From Metapseudomonas otitidis (GTDB taxonomy: Bacteria > Pseudomonadota > Gammaproteobacteria > Pseudomonadales > Pseudomonadaceae), in assembly GCF_900111835.1 (NCBI RefSeq), contig NZ_FOJP01000031.1, positions 1 to 42,405 of the forward strand: 42,405 bases of DNA. The letters run 5' to 3'. Positions within the stretch are counted from its first letter, which is position 1. The number at the start of each line of letters is the position of its first letter. The translations under genes were made by a program, and so were the position numbers. The notes under the pieces are model-generated. The model was not told the DNA's origin. It saw only the letters and a list, made by a program, of their open reading frames with translations, and ran no database searches. Shown piece by piece: positions 1 to 9,046 of this stretch.

Positions 1-57
1 ACACTTAACTCATTGATTTTCAAGGAGTTTTCGTTGTCCGCCGTGGGAGTGGTGCGC

Positions 58-108
58 ATTATAGAGACCTCAGCCACGGCGTCAACACCTATTTTGAAAT
101 ATTTCCAT
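58..108 (-). promoter_or_regulatory. Predicted rRNA operon P1 promoter reading out of the left edge
   Basis: On the minus strand a TTGACG -35 box (85-80), a 16-base spacer and a perfect TATAAT -10 box (63-58) are followed by a GC-rich discriminator (GCGCACC). The bases upstream (86-108) are AT-rich like an UP element. This arrangement is typical of stringently controlled rRNA promoters. In P. aeruginosa an rRNA operon lies beside the msrQ homologue (known synteny, from memory). The start would be near base 51, so bases 1-50 would be rRNA leader. The rRNA genes themselves are outside the window, so the identity is inferred. Confidence 0.72.
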
Positions 109-715
109 CAACTCTCAGCGCGCCCCGGAAGATCCTTGGCAGAAGCTTCGCAACACCAGGTAGCCGCAACCCCATAAGCACAGCCCCCACCACCGCATAC
201 GCTGCCCATTCGGTCATGTCAGCCCTCACGACCCAGAGCATATGGAGCAGGCCAAGCCCCAGGATTCCATAGACGCTCCGGTGAATCAGCTTCCAGCGCC
301 TCCCAAGCCGCCGGATGCTGTAGCGGTTGGACGTCAGCGACAGAATCAGAAGCCCTGTAAAGGCTACTGCCCCCACGAAGATATAAGGGCGCTTCCCCAG
401 ATCGCTCGCCAACTGCTGCAGATCGAGCCCCAGAAGAAAGACGGCATAAGCCGTTATGTGTAGGCATAGATAGAAGAAGGACCACAAACCAAGCTGGCGT
501 CTGACTGCAATCCATCCCCCCCACCCGGTCATCTTCTGCAGAGGGGTCATGCTGAGGGTAATCAGCAATAGCCAGAGAACACCCAAGCCCAACCTGTCGA
601 CGAGCGCCTTTCCCGGATCAGGACCCAGGGCGAAGATCCACGCCTGATATAGCCATAACACCGGAGGCACCAGAGCTCCGAGGAAGACAACGAACCTCCA
701 TTGCCAATAACGCAT
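89..715 (-). CDS. msrQ: MsrQ, heme-binding membrane subunit of the MsrPQ methionine sulfoxide reductase
   Basis: A 208-residue polytopic inner-membrane protein with about six hydrophobic segments. It matches the YedZ/MsrQ ferric-reductase-like family, whose b-type heme passes quinone-pool electrons to periplasmic MsrP. Candidate heme-ligand histidines are visible in LCLHITAY in the middle and in KLIHRSVYG and GLLHMLW in the C-terminal half. Length is normal for the family. Its ATG overlaps the msrP stop by one base (TGATG), so the pair should be translationally coupled. The 3' end lies against a predicted rRNA promoter whose AT-rich upstream element overlaps the stop codon. Confidence 0.93.
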   Translation of the reverse strand: MRYWQWRFVVFLGALVPPVLWLYQAWIFALGPDPGKALVDRLGLGVLWLLLITLSMTPLQKMTGWGGWIAVRRQLGLWSFFYLCLHITAYAVFLLGLDLQQLASDLGKRPYIFVGAVAFTGLLILSLTSNRYSIRRLGRRWKLIHRSVYGILGLGLLHMLWVVRADMTEWAAYAVVGAVLMGLRLPGVAKLLPRIFRGALRVDGNISK

Positions 716-1719
716 CAGTAGTTCTTCCGCAGATCGAGCCCGGCGTAGAGGCCAGCGACCTCCTCATAGCCATTGAAAAGCCGTGTCGGAATCACATTGG
801 GATTGAACAGGCCACTCGGCAGGCGCCGCTCATGCGCCTGGCTCCAGCGGGGATGGTCCACATCCGGGTTCACATTCGAATAGAAGCCGTACTCGTTCGG
901 CGCGATCAGCTGCCAAGTCGTCGAAGGCTGCTCCTCCGTCAGACTGATGCGGACGATGGACTTGATGCTCTTGAAGCCATACTTCCAAGGCACCACCAGA
1001 CGCAACGGCGCCCCGTTCTGGTTGGGCAGCACTCGCCCATACATACCAACAGCCATCAAGGTAAGCGGATGCATCGCCTCGTCGATGCGCAAGCCTTCAA
1101 CGTATGGCCAGTCGATAAGGGACAACCCCGAACGCACACCCGCCATTTGCTCGGGCTCTACTCGCGTCTCGAAACGGACGAAGCGCGCCTTGGAGGTGGG
1201 TTCGACCCGTTTCAACAACTCCGCCAACGGAAAGCCAAGCCAGGGAATGACCATGGACCACCCTTCTACACAGCGGAGCCGGTAGATGCGCTCCTCCAAC
1301 TGGTGGGGGTTGACCAGATCCTCCAAGCCGAAGCTGCCCGGTTTTCCGACTTCGCCATCCACCTTGACCGTCCATGGCTCGACAGCAAGCGCGCCTGCAT
1401 AGCGGGCAGGATCACCTTTGTTGGTGCCGAATTCGTAGAAGTTGTTGTAGTGGGTCGCGTCGGCGAACGGGGTAATAGGCTCATTGCCCGGCACGCTTGC
1501 CCGCCAACGGGCAGCCGACAACTTCTCCTCTAACCAGGCAGGAGTCGGCGCAGGCTCTACATCGGGATAGTCGCCTGGCCCATCTGCGCGCGCAGGCAAG
1601 CCAGCAAGTGCAGCGGCAGCCCCCACACCTGCCATGAAGGTGCGACGGGACAGATAGACGGATTCAGGAGTGACCTCGCTTTCGCGAGCGATAGAGGAAG
1701 GTGAAACCTTGATAAGCAT
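715..1719 (-). CDS. msrP: MsrP, periplasmic molybdopterin-dependent methionine sulfoxide reductase, catalytic subunit
   Basis: A 334-residue protein of the YedY/MsrP family (sulfite-oxidase-like molybdenum cofactor fold). It reduces methionine sulfoxide in oxidised periplasmic proteins, taking electrons from MsrQ. A twin-arginine signal is visible near residues 24-29 (SRRTFM), followed by an Ala-rich hydrophobic stretch ending near ARA, so it should be exported folded with its cofactor. Cys150, in the segment RLRCVEGW, fits the molybdenum-ligating cysteine. msrQ follows with a one-base overlap. A 9-bp inverted repeat lies just upstream of the start and may be regulatory. Confidence 0.95.
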   Translation of the reverse strand: MLIKVSPSSIARESEVTPESVYLSRRTFMAGVGAAAALAGLPARADGPGDYPDVEPAPTPAWLEEKLSAARWRASVPGNEPITPFADATHYNNFYEFGTNKGDPARYAGALAVEPWTVKVDGEVGKPGSFGLEDLVNPHQLEERIYRLRCVEGWSMVIPWLGFPLAELLKRVEPTSKARFVRFETRVEPEQMAGVRSGLSLIDWPYVEGLRIDEAMHPLTLMAVGMYGRVLPNQNGAPLRLVVPWKYGFKSIKSIVRISLTEEQPSTTWQLIAPNEYGFYSNVNPDVDHPRWSQAHERRLPSGLFNPNVIPTRLFNGYEEVAGLYAGLDLRKNY

Positions 1720-1725
1720 CGGGGA

Positions 1726-1765
1726 CTCCGCAGTACGGCTTCGGTTTGGCCAGTAGACTGCGGAG
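1726..1765. repeat. Inverted repeat upstream of msrP
   Basis: The arms CTCCGCAGT (1726-1734) and ACTGCGGAG (1757-1765) are perfectly complementary over 9 bases and separated by 22 bases. The repeat fills much of the 62-base gap between the pssA stop and the msrP start. No T-run follows on either side, which argues against a simple intrinsic terminator. It could be an operator for msrPQ or a weak pssA 3' hairpin. Confidence 0.5.
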
Positions 1766-1781
1766 CCGCGGGAAAATTACA

Positions 1782-2597
1782 TCACTCGACGTGTTGGCGG
1801 CGGCGCATCTGGAGCAAGTATTGCACCGGACCGGAAGCAGCGTAGGCCAGGAATATCAACAGCAGGATACGCGGCGGATCACTGAAGACCACGGCAAAAG
1901 CCAACACCACCACGAGGATCGCCACGAAAGGTACGCGCCCTTTCAGATCCAGGTCCTTGAAGCTGTAGTACTTGATATTGCTGACCATCAGCATGCCCGC
2001 GGCCGCCACCAGCATGGCAACGATGAAGGACATGTTGGAGCCCTTGATACCGAAGTCACTGAACGCCCACACCGTGCCGGCCACGACCCCCGCCGCCGCC
2101 GGACTGGCGAGGCCGATGAAGTAGCGCTTGTCGGTCTTGCCGATCTGGGTATTGAAACGGGCCAGGCGGAGCGCAGCCCCGGCGACATATATGAAGGCAA
2201 CGGTAAGTCCGACGCTGTTGAGGCCACTCAAGGCCCACTCGAACGCCAGCAATGCCGGAGCCACGCCGAAGGCCACCATGTCCGACAGCGAGTCGTACTC
2301 GGCACCGAAAGCACTTTGCGTGTTGGTCAGGCGTGCCACTCGCCCATCCAGGCTATCGAGGACCATCGCCACGAAAATGGTCGCCGCTGCAACGGAGAAA
2401 TTACCGCTCATGGCATTGATTATGGCGTAGAAGCCGGCGAACAGGTTGGCCGTGGTGAACAGGTTGGGAAGCAGGTAGATACCGCGATGGCGAACCTTGC
2501 GCCCCTGGTCGTCGTGCCCTTCCTCGACATGCTCGTCGATGGGCAGGAGGCTTTCAGGTTCTGGAGCCTTGCCGGGCTCTTCGGGACGGTCACTCAT
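1782..2597 (-). CDS. pssA: PssA, CDP-diacylglycerol-serine O-phosphatidyltransferase
   Basis: A 271-residue integral membrane enzyme that makes phosphatidylserine from CDP-diacylglycerol and L-serine, the first committed step to phosphatidylethanolamine. The CDP-alcohol phosphatidyltransferase signature DG-x2-AR-x8-G-x3-D-x3-D spans about residues 84-106 (DGRVAR to DSLSD), with hydrophobic segments before and after. It belongs to the integral-membrane PssA type rather than the E. coli phospholipase-D-like type. The frame is open upstream to 2714, but the start at MSDRPEEPGK gives the usual length and avoids translating the ilvC terminator. It lies downstream of ilvC on the same strand, separated by that terminator. 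Confidence 0.93.
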   Translation of the reverse strand: MSDRPEEPGKAPEPESLLPIDEHVEEGHDDQGRKVRHRGIYLLPNLFTTANLFAGFYAIINAMSGNFSVAAATIFVAMVLDSLDGRVARLTNTQSAFGAEYDSLSDMVAFGVAPALLAFEWALSGLNSVGLTVAFIYVAGAALRLARFNTQIGKTDKRYFIGLASPAAAGVVAGTVWAFSDFGIKGSNMSFIVAMLVAAAGMLMVSNIKYYSFKDLDLKGRVPFVAILVVVLAFAVVFSDPPRILLLIFLAYAASGPVQYLLQMRRRQHVE

Positions 2598-2698
2598 GAA
2601 CAACATCCTTGCAGATATGCAGATGAATTTAGCCGGGCCGAAGGCAGAAACTACCGGGCCCAGCGATGTCGCTTTATACCAGATGCGGGCGCCCCAAT

Positions 2699-2724
2699 GA
2701 AAAAACGCGGCCAAGGCCGCGTTT
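2699..2724 (-). terminator. Intrinsic terminator of ilvC
   Basis: The stem AAACGCGGCC/GGCCGCGTTT closes around AA. Read on the minus strand it is followed by a run of six T. It lies about 20 bases after the ilvC stop and before pssA. Confidence 0.85.
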
Positions 2725-2744
2725 CTTCATGCATAGACCAGAAC

Positions 2745-4767
<2,023 letters not shown>

Positions 4768-4780
4768 ATCCAGGCAATAA

Positions 4781-4805
4781 AAAACCCCGCACAAGGCGGG
4801 GTTTT
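4781..4805. terminator. Bidirectional intrinsic terminator between ilvY and ilvH
   Basis: AAAACCCCGC and GCGGGGTTTT pair around ACAAG. Runs of A on the left and T on the right let it work in both directions, which suits the convergent ilvY and ilvH genes. Confidence 0.9.
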
Positions 4806-4819
4806 CCATTCAACAGCAA

Positions 4820-5311
4820 TCAGATGCTCAGCACCTTGTCGCCACGAGCAATGCCGGTCACGCCACTGCGCACGGTTTCGAGGATCGAACTGGTGCCGAT
4901 CGCCTGGATGAAGCTATCGAGCTTGTCGCTGGTACCGGCGAGCTGGATCGTGTAGACGCTGCTGGTCACGTCGACGATCTGCCCACGGAAGATATCGGTG
5001 GTGCGCTTGACCTCGGCACGCTGGGCGCCAGTGGCCTTCACCTTAACCAACATCAGCTCGCGCTCGATGTGCGCGCTCTCCGACAGGTCGACCAACTTCA
5101 CCACCTCGATCAGCTTGTTGAGGTTCTTGGTGATCTGCTCGATCACGTCGTCCTGGCCCACGGTCGTCAGGGTCAGACGAGACAGGGTCGGGTCTTCGGT
5201 CGGCGCTACGGTCAGGCTTTCGATGTTGTAGTTGCGCTGGGAGAACAGGCCGACGACGCGAGACAGGGCTCCGGGTTCGTTCTCAAGCAACAGGGAAATG
5301 ATGTGTCGCAT
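4820..5311 (-). CDS. ilvH: Acetolactate synthase small (regulatory) subunit
   Basis: A 163-residue regulatory subunit of acetohydroxyacid synthase. The N-terminal ACT domain (MRHIISLLLENEPGALSRVVGLF, then NIESLTVAPT) binds valine for feedback inhibition, and the C-terminal domain stimulates the catalytic subunit. Length is that of IlvH/IlvN. The frame is open 30 bases upstream, but that would overlap the ilvI end, and MRHIISLL is the standard family start. It sits two bases after the ilvI stop, so the two subunits are almost certainly made from one message. Confidence 0.96.
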   Translation of the reverse strand: MRHIISLLLENEPGALSRVVGLFSQRNYNIESLTVAPTEDPTLSRLTLTTVGQDDVIEQITKNLNKLIEVVKLVDLSESAHIERELMLVKVKATGAQRAEVKRTTDIFRGQIVDVTSSVYTIQLAGTSDKLDSFIQAIGTSSILETVRSGVTGIARGDKVLSI

Positions 5312-5313
5312 GG

Positions 5314-7038
5314 TCAGGTCCGCTCCGTCTTGCTCAGCCACATATCGCGCATGGCGCCATCCCGGATCTGCATCGGATAGACGTGCTCGCTCGGATCCAC
5401 CTGGATATCGAGGAACACCAGGCGGTTCTTGAGGGCGAACGCCTCTTCCATCTTCGGTTTCAGGTCCTTGAGATCGGTGATACGCATGCCCACGTGGCCG
5501 TAGGCCTCGACCAGCTTGACGAAGTCAGGCAGCGATTCCATGTAGGAATGGGAATAGCGGCTGTTGTACTGCATGTCCTGCCATTGGCGGACCATGCCCA
5601 GCGCACCGTTGTTGAGGTTGACGATCTTCACCGGCAGGTCGTACTGCAGGCAGGTCGACAGCTCCTGGATGTTCATCTGGATGCTGCCCTCACCGGTCAC
5701 GCACGCCACGTCGGCATCCGGGAAGTTCAGCTTCACGCCCATCGCAGCGGGGAAGCCGAAGCCCATGGTGCCGAGGCCACCGGAGTTGATCCAGCGGTTG
5801 GGCTTGTTGAAGCGGTAGTACTGGGCCGCGAACATCTGGTGCTGGCCCACGTCGGATGCAACGTAAGCATCGCCCTTGGTGACTTCGCACAGCGTCTCGA
5901 TGACGGTCTGCGGCTTGATGATGCTGCCGTCGCCCTTGTCATAGGGGAACAGGCCACGATCACCACGCCACTCGTCGATCTGTTTCCACCAACTGACAAC
6001 GGTCTCGCGGTTCGGCGTCTCGCCGATTTCCTTGAGGATCGCGACCATCTCGGTCAGCACGCTGTCGACCGGCCCCACGATCGGGATGTCGGCCTTGATG
6101 GTCTTGGAGATGGACGCCGGATCGATGTCGATGTGAATGATCTTGGCGTTCGGGCAAAACTTGCTCGCACCGTTGATCACGCGATCATCGAAGCGGGCAC
6201 CCACGGCCAGGATGACGTCTGCATGGTGCATCGCCAGGTTCGCGGTGTAGCTGCCGTGCATGCCGAGCATGCCGACGAACTGACGATCCATGCCCGGGAA
6301 CGCGCCCAGTCCCATCAGGGTGTTGGTCACCGGCAGGTTGAGCATCTTGGCCAGCTCGGTCAGCGGCTCGGATGCGCCACCCATGATGACGCCGCCACCC
6401 GAATAGAGGATCGGGCGCTTGGCAGCCAGCAGCAGCTCGGCAGCCTTGCGGATCTGCCCCGAGTGCCCCCGAACGGCCGGGCTGTAGGAGCGCAGCTTCA
6501 CCTTCTTCGGGTAGCTGTACTCGAACTTCTGGGTCGGGTCGCCCATGTCCTTGGGAATGTCGACCACGACCGGCCCCGGACGACCCGACTGGGCGATGTA
6601 GAACGCCTTCTTGATCACCTCGGGGATTTCGGACGGGTGCTTGATGATGAAGCTGTGCTTCACGATCGGGCGGGAGATACCGACCATGTCGGTCTCCTGG
6701 AACGCGTCGGTACCCACCATGTTGCTCGGCACCTGGCCGGACAGGATCACCATCGGAATGGAGTCCATGTACGCGGTGGCGATGCCGGTAACGGCGTTGG
6801 TGGCACCGGGGCCGGAGGTCACCAGCACCACACCGGCCTTGCCGGTGGCACGGGCGTAGCCGTCAGCCATATGGGTAGCAGCCTGCTCGTGACGGACCAG
6901 GATGTGGGTCACGTCGCTTTCCTTGAACAGGGCATCGTAGATATGCAGGAGGGCACCGCCCGGGTACCCGTAAATGTACTTAACGCCTTCGTCACGCAGG
7001 GAGCGGACGACCATTTCAGCGCCAGATAAGAGCTCCAC
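5314..7038 (-). CDS. ilvI: Acetolactate synthase large (catalytic) subunit
   Basis: A 574-residue thiamine-diphosphate enzyme that condenses two pyruvates, or pyruvate with 2-oxobutyrate, to start branched-chain amino acid synthesis. The TPP-activating glutamate lies in [18 protein letters not shown]. The central FAD/DHAP-like domain and the C-terminal TPP/Mg motif (GEGSIQMN followed by NN) are all visible. I chose GTG at 7038 (protein starting with ELLSGAEM) because an AGAGG ribosome binding site sits eight bases before it. An upstream in-frame GTG at 7047 overlaps that site. Organised as ilvI-ilvH with a long leader upstream. Confidence 0.96.
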   Translation of the reverse strand: MELLSGAEMVVRSLRDEGVKYIYGYPGGALLHIYDALFKESDVTHILVRHEQAATHMADGYARATGKAGVVLVTSGPGATNAVTGIATAYMDSIPMVILSGQVPSNMVGTDAFQETDMVGISRPIVKHSFIIKHPSEIPEVIKKAFYIAQSGRPGPVVVDIPKDMGDPTQKFEYSYPKKVKLRSYSPAVRGHSGQIRKAAELLLAAKRPILYSGGGVIMGGASEPLTELAKMLNLPVTNTLMGLGAFPGMDRQFVGMLGMHGSYTANLAMHHADVILAVGARFDDRVINGASKFCPNAKIIHIDIDPASISKTIKADIPIVGPVDSVLTEMVAILKEIGETPNRETVVSWWKQIDEWRGDRGLFPYDKGDGSIIKPQTVIETLCEVTKGDAYVASDVGQHQMFAAQYYRFNKPNRWINSGGLGTMGFGFPAAMGVKLNFPDADVACVTGEGSIQMNIQELSTCLQYDLPVKIVNLNNGALGMVRQWQDMQYNSRYSHSYMESLPDFVKLVEAYGHVGMRITDLKDLKPKMEEAFALKNRLVFLDIQVDPSEHVYPMQIRDGAMRDMWLSKTERT

Positions 7039-7446
7039 GTTTATCACCTCTAGAACGCCAGAATACTGCCCGCGACCGGACAGCCTGAAAGGATTGCTCG
7101 TCTACAGGGCATGAGCGACTGGTGGTCGCCGACTACGTCAGCCACTGGCAGAACAAGCATTGGGGCGGCCCCTGAGAGTTGTTGCGGGGCTTTCCCACCC
7201 AGCGCGAGGTAACGCGTTGCAGGGTGATGCGGGTCGGCGCGGGTGTGCACCTCATCGACTGCTACAGCTTCCGACTTGCGGCCGGCCCACTGGAACAGCG
7301 AACCCTGGATTCTTCGGATTAGGGCCCCGCAAGTCAAGTCATCCCTAACGGAATATCGCGCGAAATGCTGTGACACACGCTGGATCACAGCTACGGGACT
7401 TTGGTTATAGTTACCGCCGGACTCCCCTTCTTATTAAGGAACCCCC
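7039..7446. other. Divergent intergenic region and long ilvIH leader
   Basis: About 400 bases without a convincing gene lie between ilvI (minus) and the DUF4124 gene (plus). I see a possible minus-strand promoter at 7309-7337, which would give ilvI a leader of roughly 270 bases. A TATAGT box at 7406-7411 may serve the plus-strand gene. An open frame runs through on the minus strand, but it has no ribosome binding site and no family resemblance. No intrinsic terminator with a T-run is visible in the leader. Confidence 0.6.
7309..7337 (-). promoter_or_regulatory. Possible ilvIH promoter
   Basis: On the minus strand TTGACT (7337-7332) and AAGAAT (7314-7309) are separated by 17 bases, a reasonable sigma-70 match. 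This is a pattern match only, and other starts in this region are possible. Confidence 0.35.
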
Positions 7447-7926
7447 ATGCATCGCATGATTTTCGCAGGCCTGGTTCTCGCCCTCAGCACCTCGGCCATG
7501 GCCGGCCAGGTCTACAAGTGGGTCGATGCCCAGGGTGTCACGCATTTCGGCGCACAACCGCCGCAGGGCCAGGATTCGACCCAGGTCTCCACCGGCAAGG
7601 CCGAGCCCAAGGAGCCGAAGGCGAGCTTCGAGAACCCCTATCCCGTTCTGAACAAAGCCGAAGAGCCAGCCAAGGCGCCCGCCCAGGCCAAGCCCGCCAG
7701 TGAGGACGAGCAAAAGGCCATCGACGAGAAAGTGAAGAAGGACGTCGCCAAGCAGGAAGCCGAGCGCAAGGAATACTGCACCCAGCTGCGCACCAACCTG
7801 GCACAGATGCAGAACAACCCGCGCCTGCGCGTGGAAGACAAGGGAGAGGTTCGCCGCCTGACCGAAGAAGAACGTCAGTCCCGACTCAAGGAAACCCAGA
7901 AGGCCATCGCCGAGAACTGCCAGTAA
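7447..7926 (+). CDS. DUF4124 domain-containing exported protein
   Basis: A 159-residue protein with a Sec signal peptide (residues 1-19, cleavage after STSAMA). The short DUF4124 domain follows directly (GQVYKWVDAQGVTHFGAQPP), a motif common at the mature start of proteobacterial envelope proteins. The rest is charged, rich in Lys, Glu and Ala, and probably helical or coiled-coil (about residues 75-159). The family has no assigned biochemical function. An AAGGA ribosome binding site precedes the ATG. Divergent from ilvI and convergent with the yqcC-like gene. Exported location is well supported, the role is unknown. Confidence 0.85.
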   Translation: MHRMIFAGLVLALSTSAMAGQVYKWVDAQGVTHFGAQPPQGQDSTQVSTGKAEPKEPKASFENPYPVLNKAEEPAKAPAQAKPASEDEQKAIDEKVKKDVAKQEAERKEYCTQLRTNLAQMQNNPRLRVEDKGEVRRLTEEERQSRLKETQKAIAENCQ

Positions 7927-7942
7927 CGCACGCCCGACCTGC

Positions 7943-8272
7943 TCAGCCGGCGCTGCCGATCAACCGATCGAAAGCGCCGAGCGCTTCGAGAAGCCCCCGC
8001 ACGTTCCCTGCACGTTCCTGATAGGCCATCTCGGCCATGGGCAGGATGCCGGATACCCGAGGCAACTCGGCACCGGCCTCGAGGATCACCTTCATCCTCG
8101 GCAGGAAGATCCACTGCAACCACTCTTCAAACGTCATCGTGTCGACACAGAACGGCGCCTGGCTCGCCAGCGCCTCGGCACTGGGCGGCTGGTCTGCCCA
8201 CCAGCCGAGCAGGCGGAGCTCACGCTCGATCAGTAGCAGCTGATCAGCCACCTCGGCCAGGCGCTCATCCAT
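7943..8272 (-). CDS. YqcC family protein
   Basis: A 109-residue small helical protein of the YqcC family. It has the typical Leu-rich N-terminus (LAEVADQLLLIERELRLLGWW), a central PFCVDTMTFEEWLQWIFLPRM segment and a C-terminal helical part. In enteric bacteria this family is often encoded beside the pseudouridine synthase truC, but the molecular function is not established. Here it overlaps the upstream lipoprotein gene by one base (TGATG) and is probably the last gene of the mrcB set. Confidence 0.85.
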   Translation of the reverse strand: MDERLAEVADQLLLIERELRLLGWWADQPPSAEALASQAPFCVDTMTFEEWLQWIFLPRMKVILEAGAELPRVSGILPMAEMAYQERAGNVRGLLEALGAFDRLIGSAG

Positions 8273-9030
8273 CAGGAGCTGACCCGAGCGCGTTGACGTG
8301 CCTGGGCAGCACCTGCCGGATCACCCTGACGCTCGCGGGACTTGGCCACCAGCTCCCAAAGGCCCGCCTGGAGGGAGGGACGCCCGTTGGACAGGCTCAG
8401 ACCACGCCGGGCCAGTTGCTCGGCCTGGGCAGCATCGCCCTGGGCGAGGCGGACCTCCGCCAGGCGGTAGAGCACCTGAGGCTCACGAGGGGCAATGCGC
8501 TGTGCACGTTCGAGACTGGACGCAGCACCGTTGAGATCACCGCCACCCTGCTGCTGCTGGGCAGTGGTCAGCAAGGCCAGCACCGGGCCATCCAGCTGCT
8601 CGTCGGCAGCCAGGCCACCACTGGAGGGGATGCCGCTCGGCATGGACGGCGCGCTCGGGGCGGAATAGGTGCTGCCGTAGTTAGGGCTGGCGGCAGGTGC
8701 CGAAACGCCTGCTGCAGGGCCGGTGACGAGCGGTCCCGGAGTGATCGGGCCAGAGGTCACCGAACCACTGATGGGCGCACTCGGTGCCGGCATGGCCTGT
8801 GCGGACGAGCCGGAAGCAGCCCCCGGGACCATCACCACGACGCCCGCATCCTGTGGCTCATAGCGAGGCTGGGCAGCCTGCACGGGCGCACGGTAGCCGC
8901 CGCCGGCGCCCTCTTCCTGCTCGGACATCGGGCCACCGGAGTCGACGACAGGAATGGCATTGCGCTGAGGGGTGGCGCAACCACCGAGCATGAGTGCGAC
9001 GGTAACCGCAGGAATCCAGCCTTTGTTCAC
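8272..9030 (-). CDS. TPR-containing outer-membrane-type lipoprotein downstream of PBP1b
   Basis: A 252-residue predicted lipoprotein. The lipobox LGGC places the lipidated cysteine at residue 18. A low-complexity Pro/Ser/Ala/Gly linker (about residues 30-150) follows. The C-terminal region (about 150-240) has tetratricopeptide-like helices (ALLTTAQQQQGGGDLNGA, then PQVLYRLAEVRLAQGDAAQAEQL). This looks like a functional analogue of LpoB, the lipoprotein activator of PBP1b, because it lies 16 bases after mrcB on the same strand. P. aeruginosa is known to use a distinct activator (LpoP) encoded beside its PBP1b gene. That identity is inferred from position and architecture. Confidence 0.83.
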   Translation of the reverse strand: MNKGWIPAVTVALMLGGCATPQRNAIPVVDSGGPMSEQEEGAGGGYRAPVQAAQPRYEPQDAGVVVMVPGAASGSSAQAMPAPSAPISGSVTSGPITPGPLVTGPAAGVSAPAASPNYGSTYSAPSAPSMPSGIPSSGGLAADEQLDGPVLALLTTAQQQQGGGDLNGAASSLERAQRIAPREPQVLYRLAEVRLAQGDAAQAEQLARRGLSLSNGRPSLQAGLWELVAKSRERQGDPAGAAQARQRARVSS

Positions 9031-9046
9031 ATCAGGTCCTCTTGGT

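Noticed and set aside
5383-7029. A 548-codon plus-strand frame opposite ilvI, and a 666-codon one opposite mrcB (8972-10972)
   Set aside because: Both are antisense shadows of genes with intact catalytic motifs; no family resemblance or ribosome binding site was seen.
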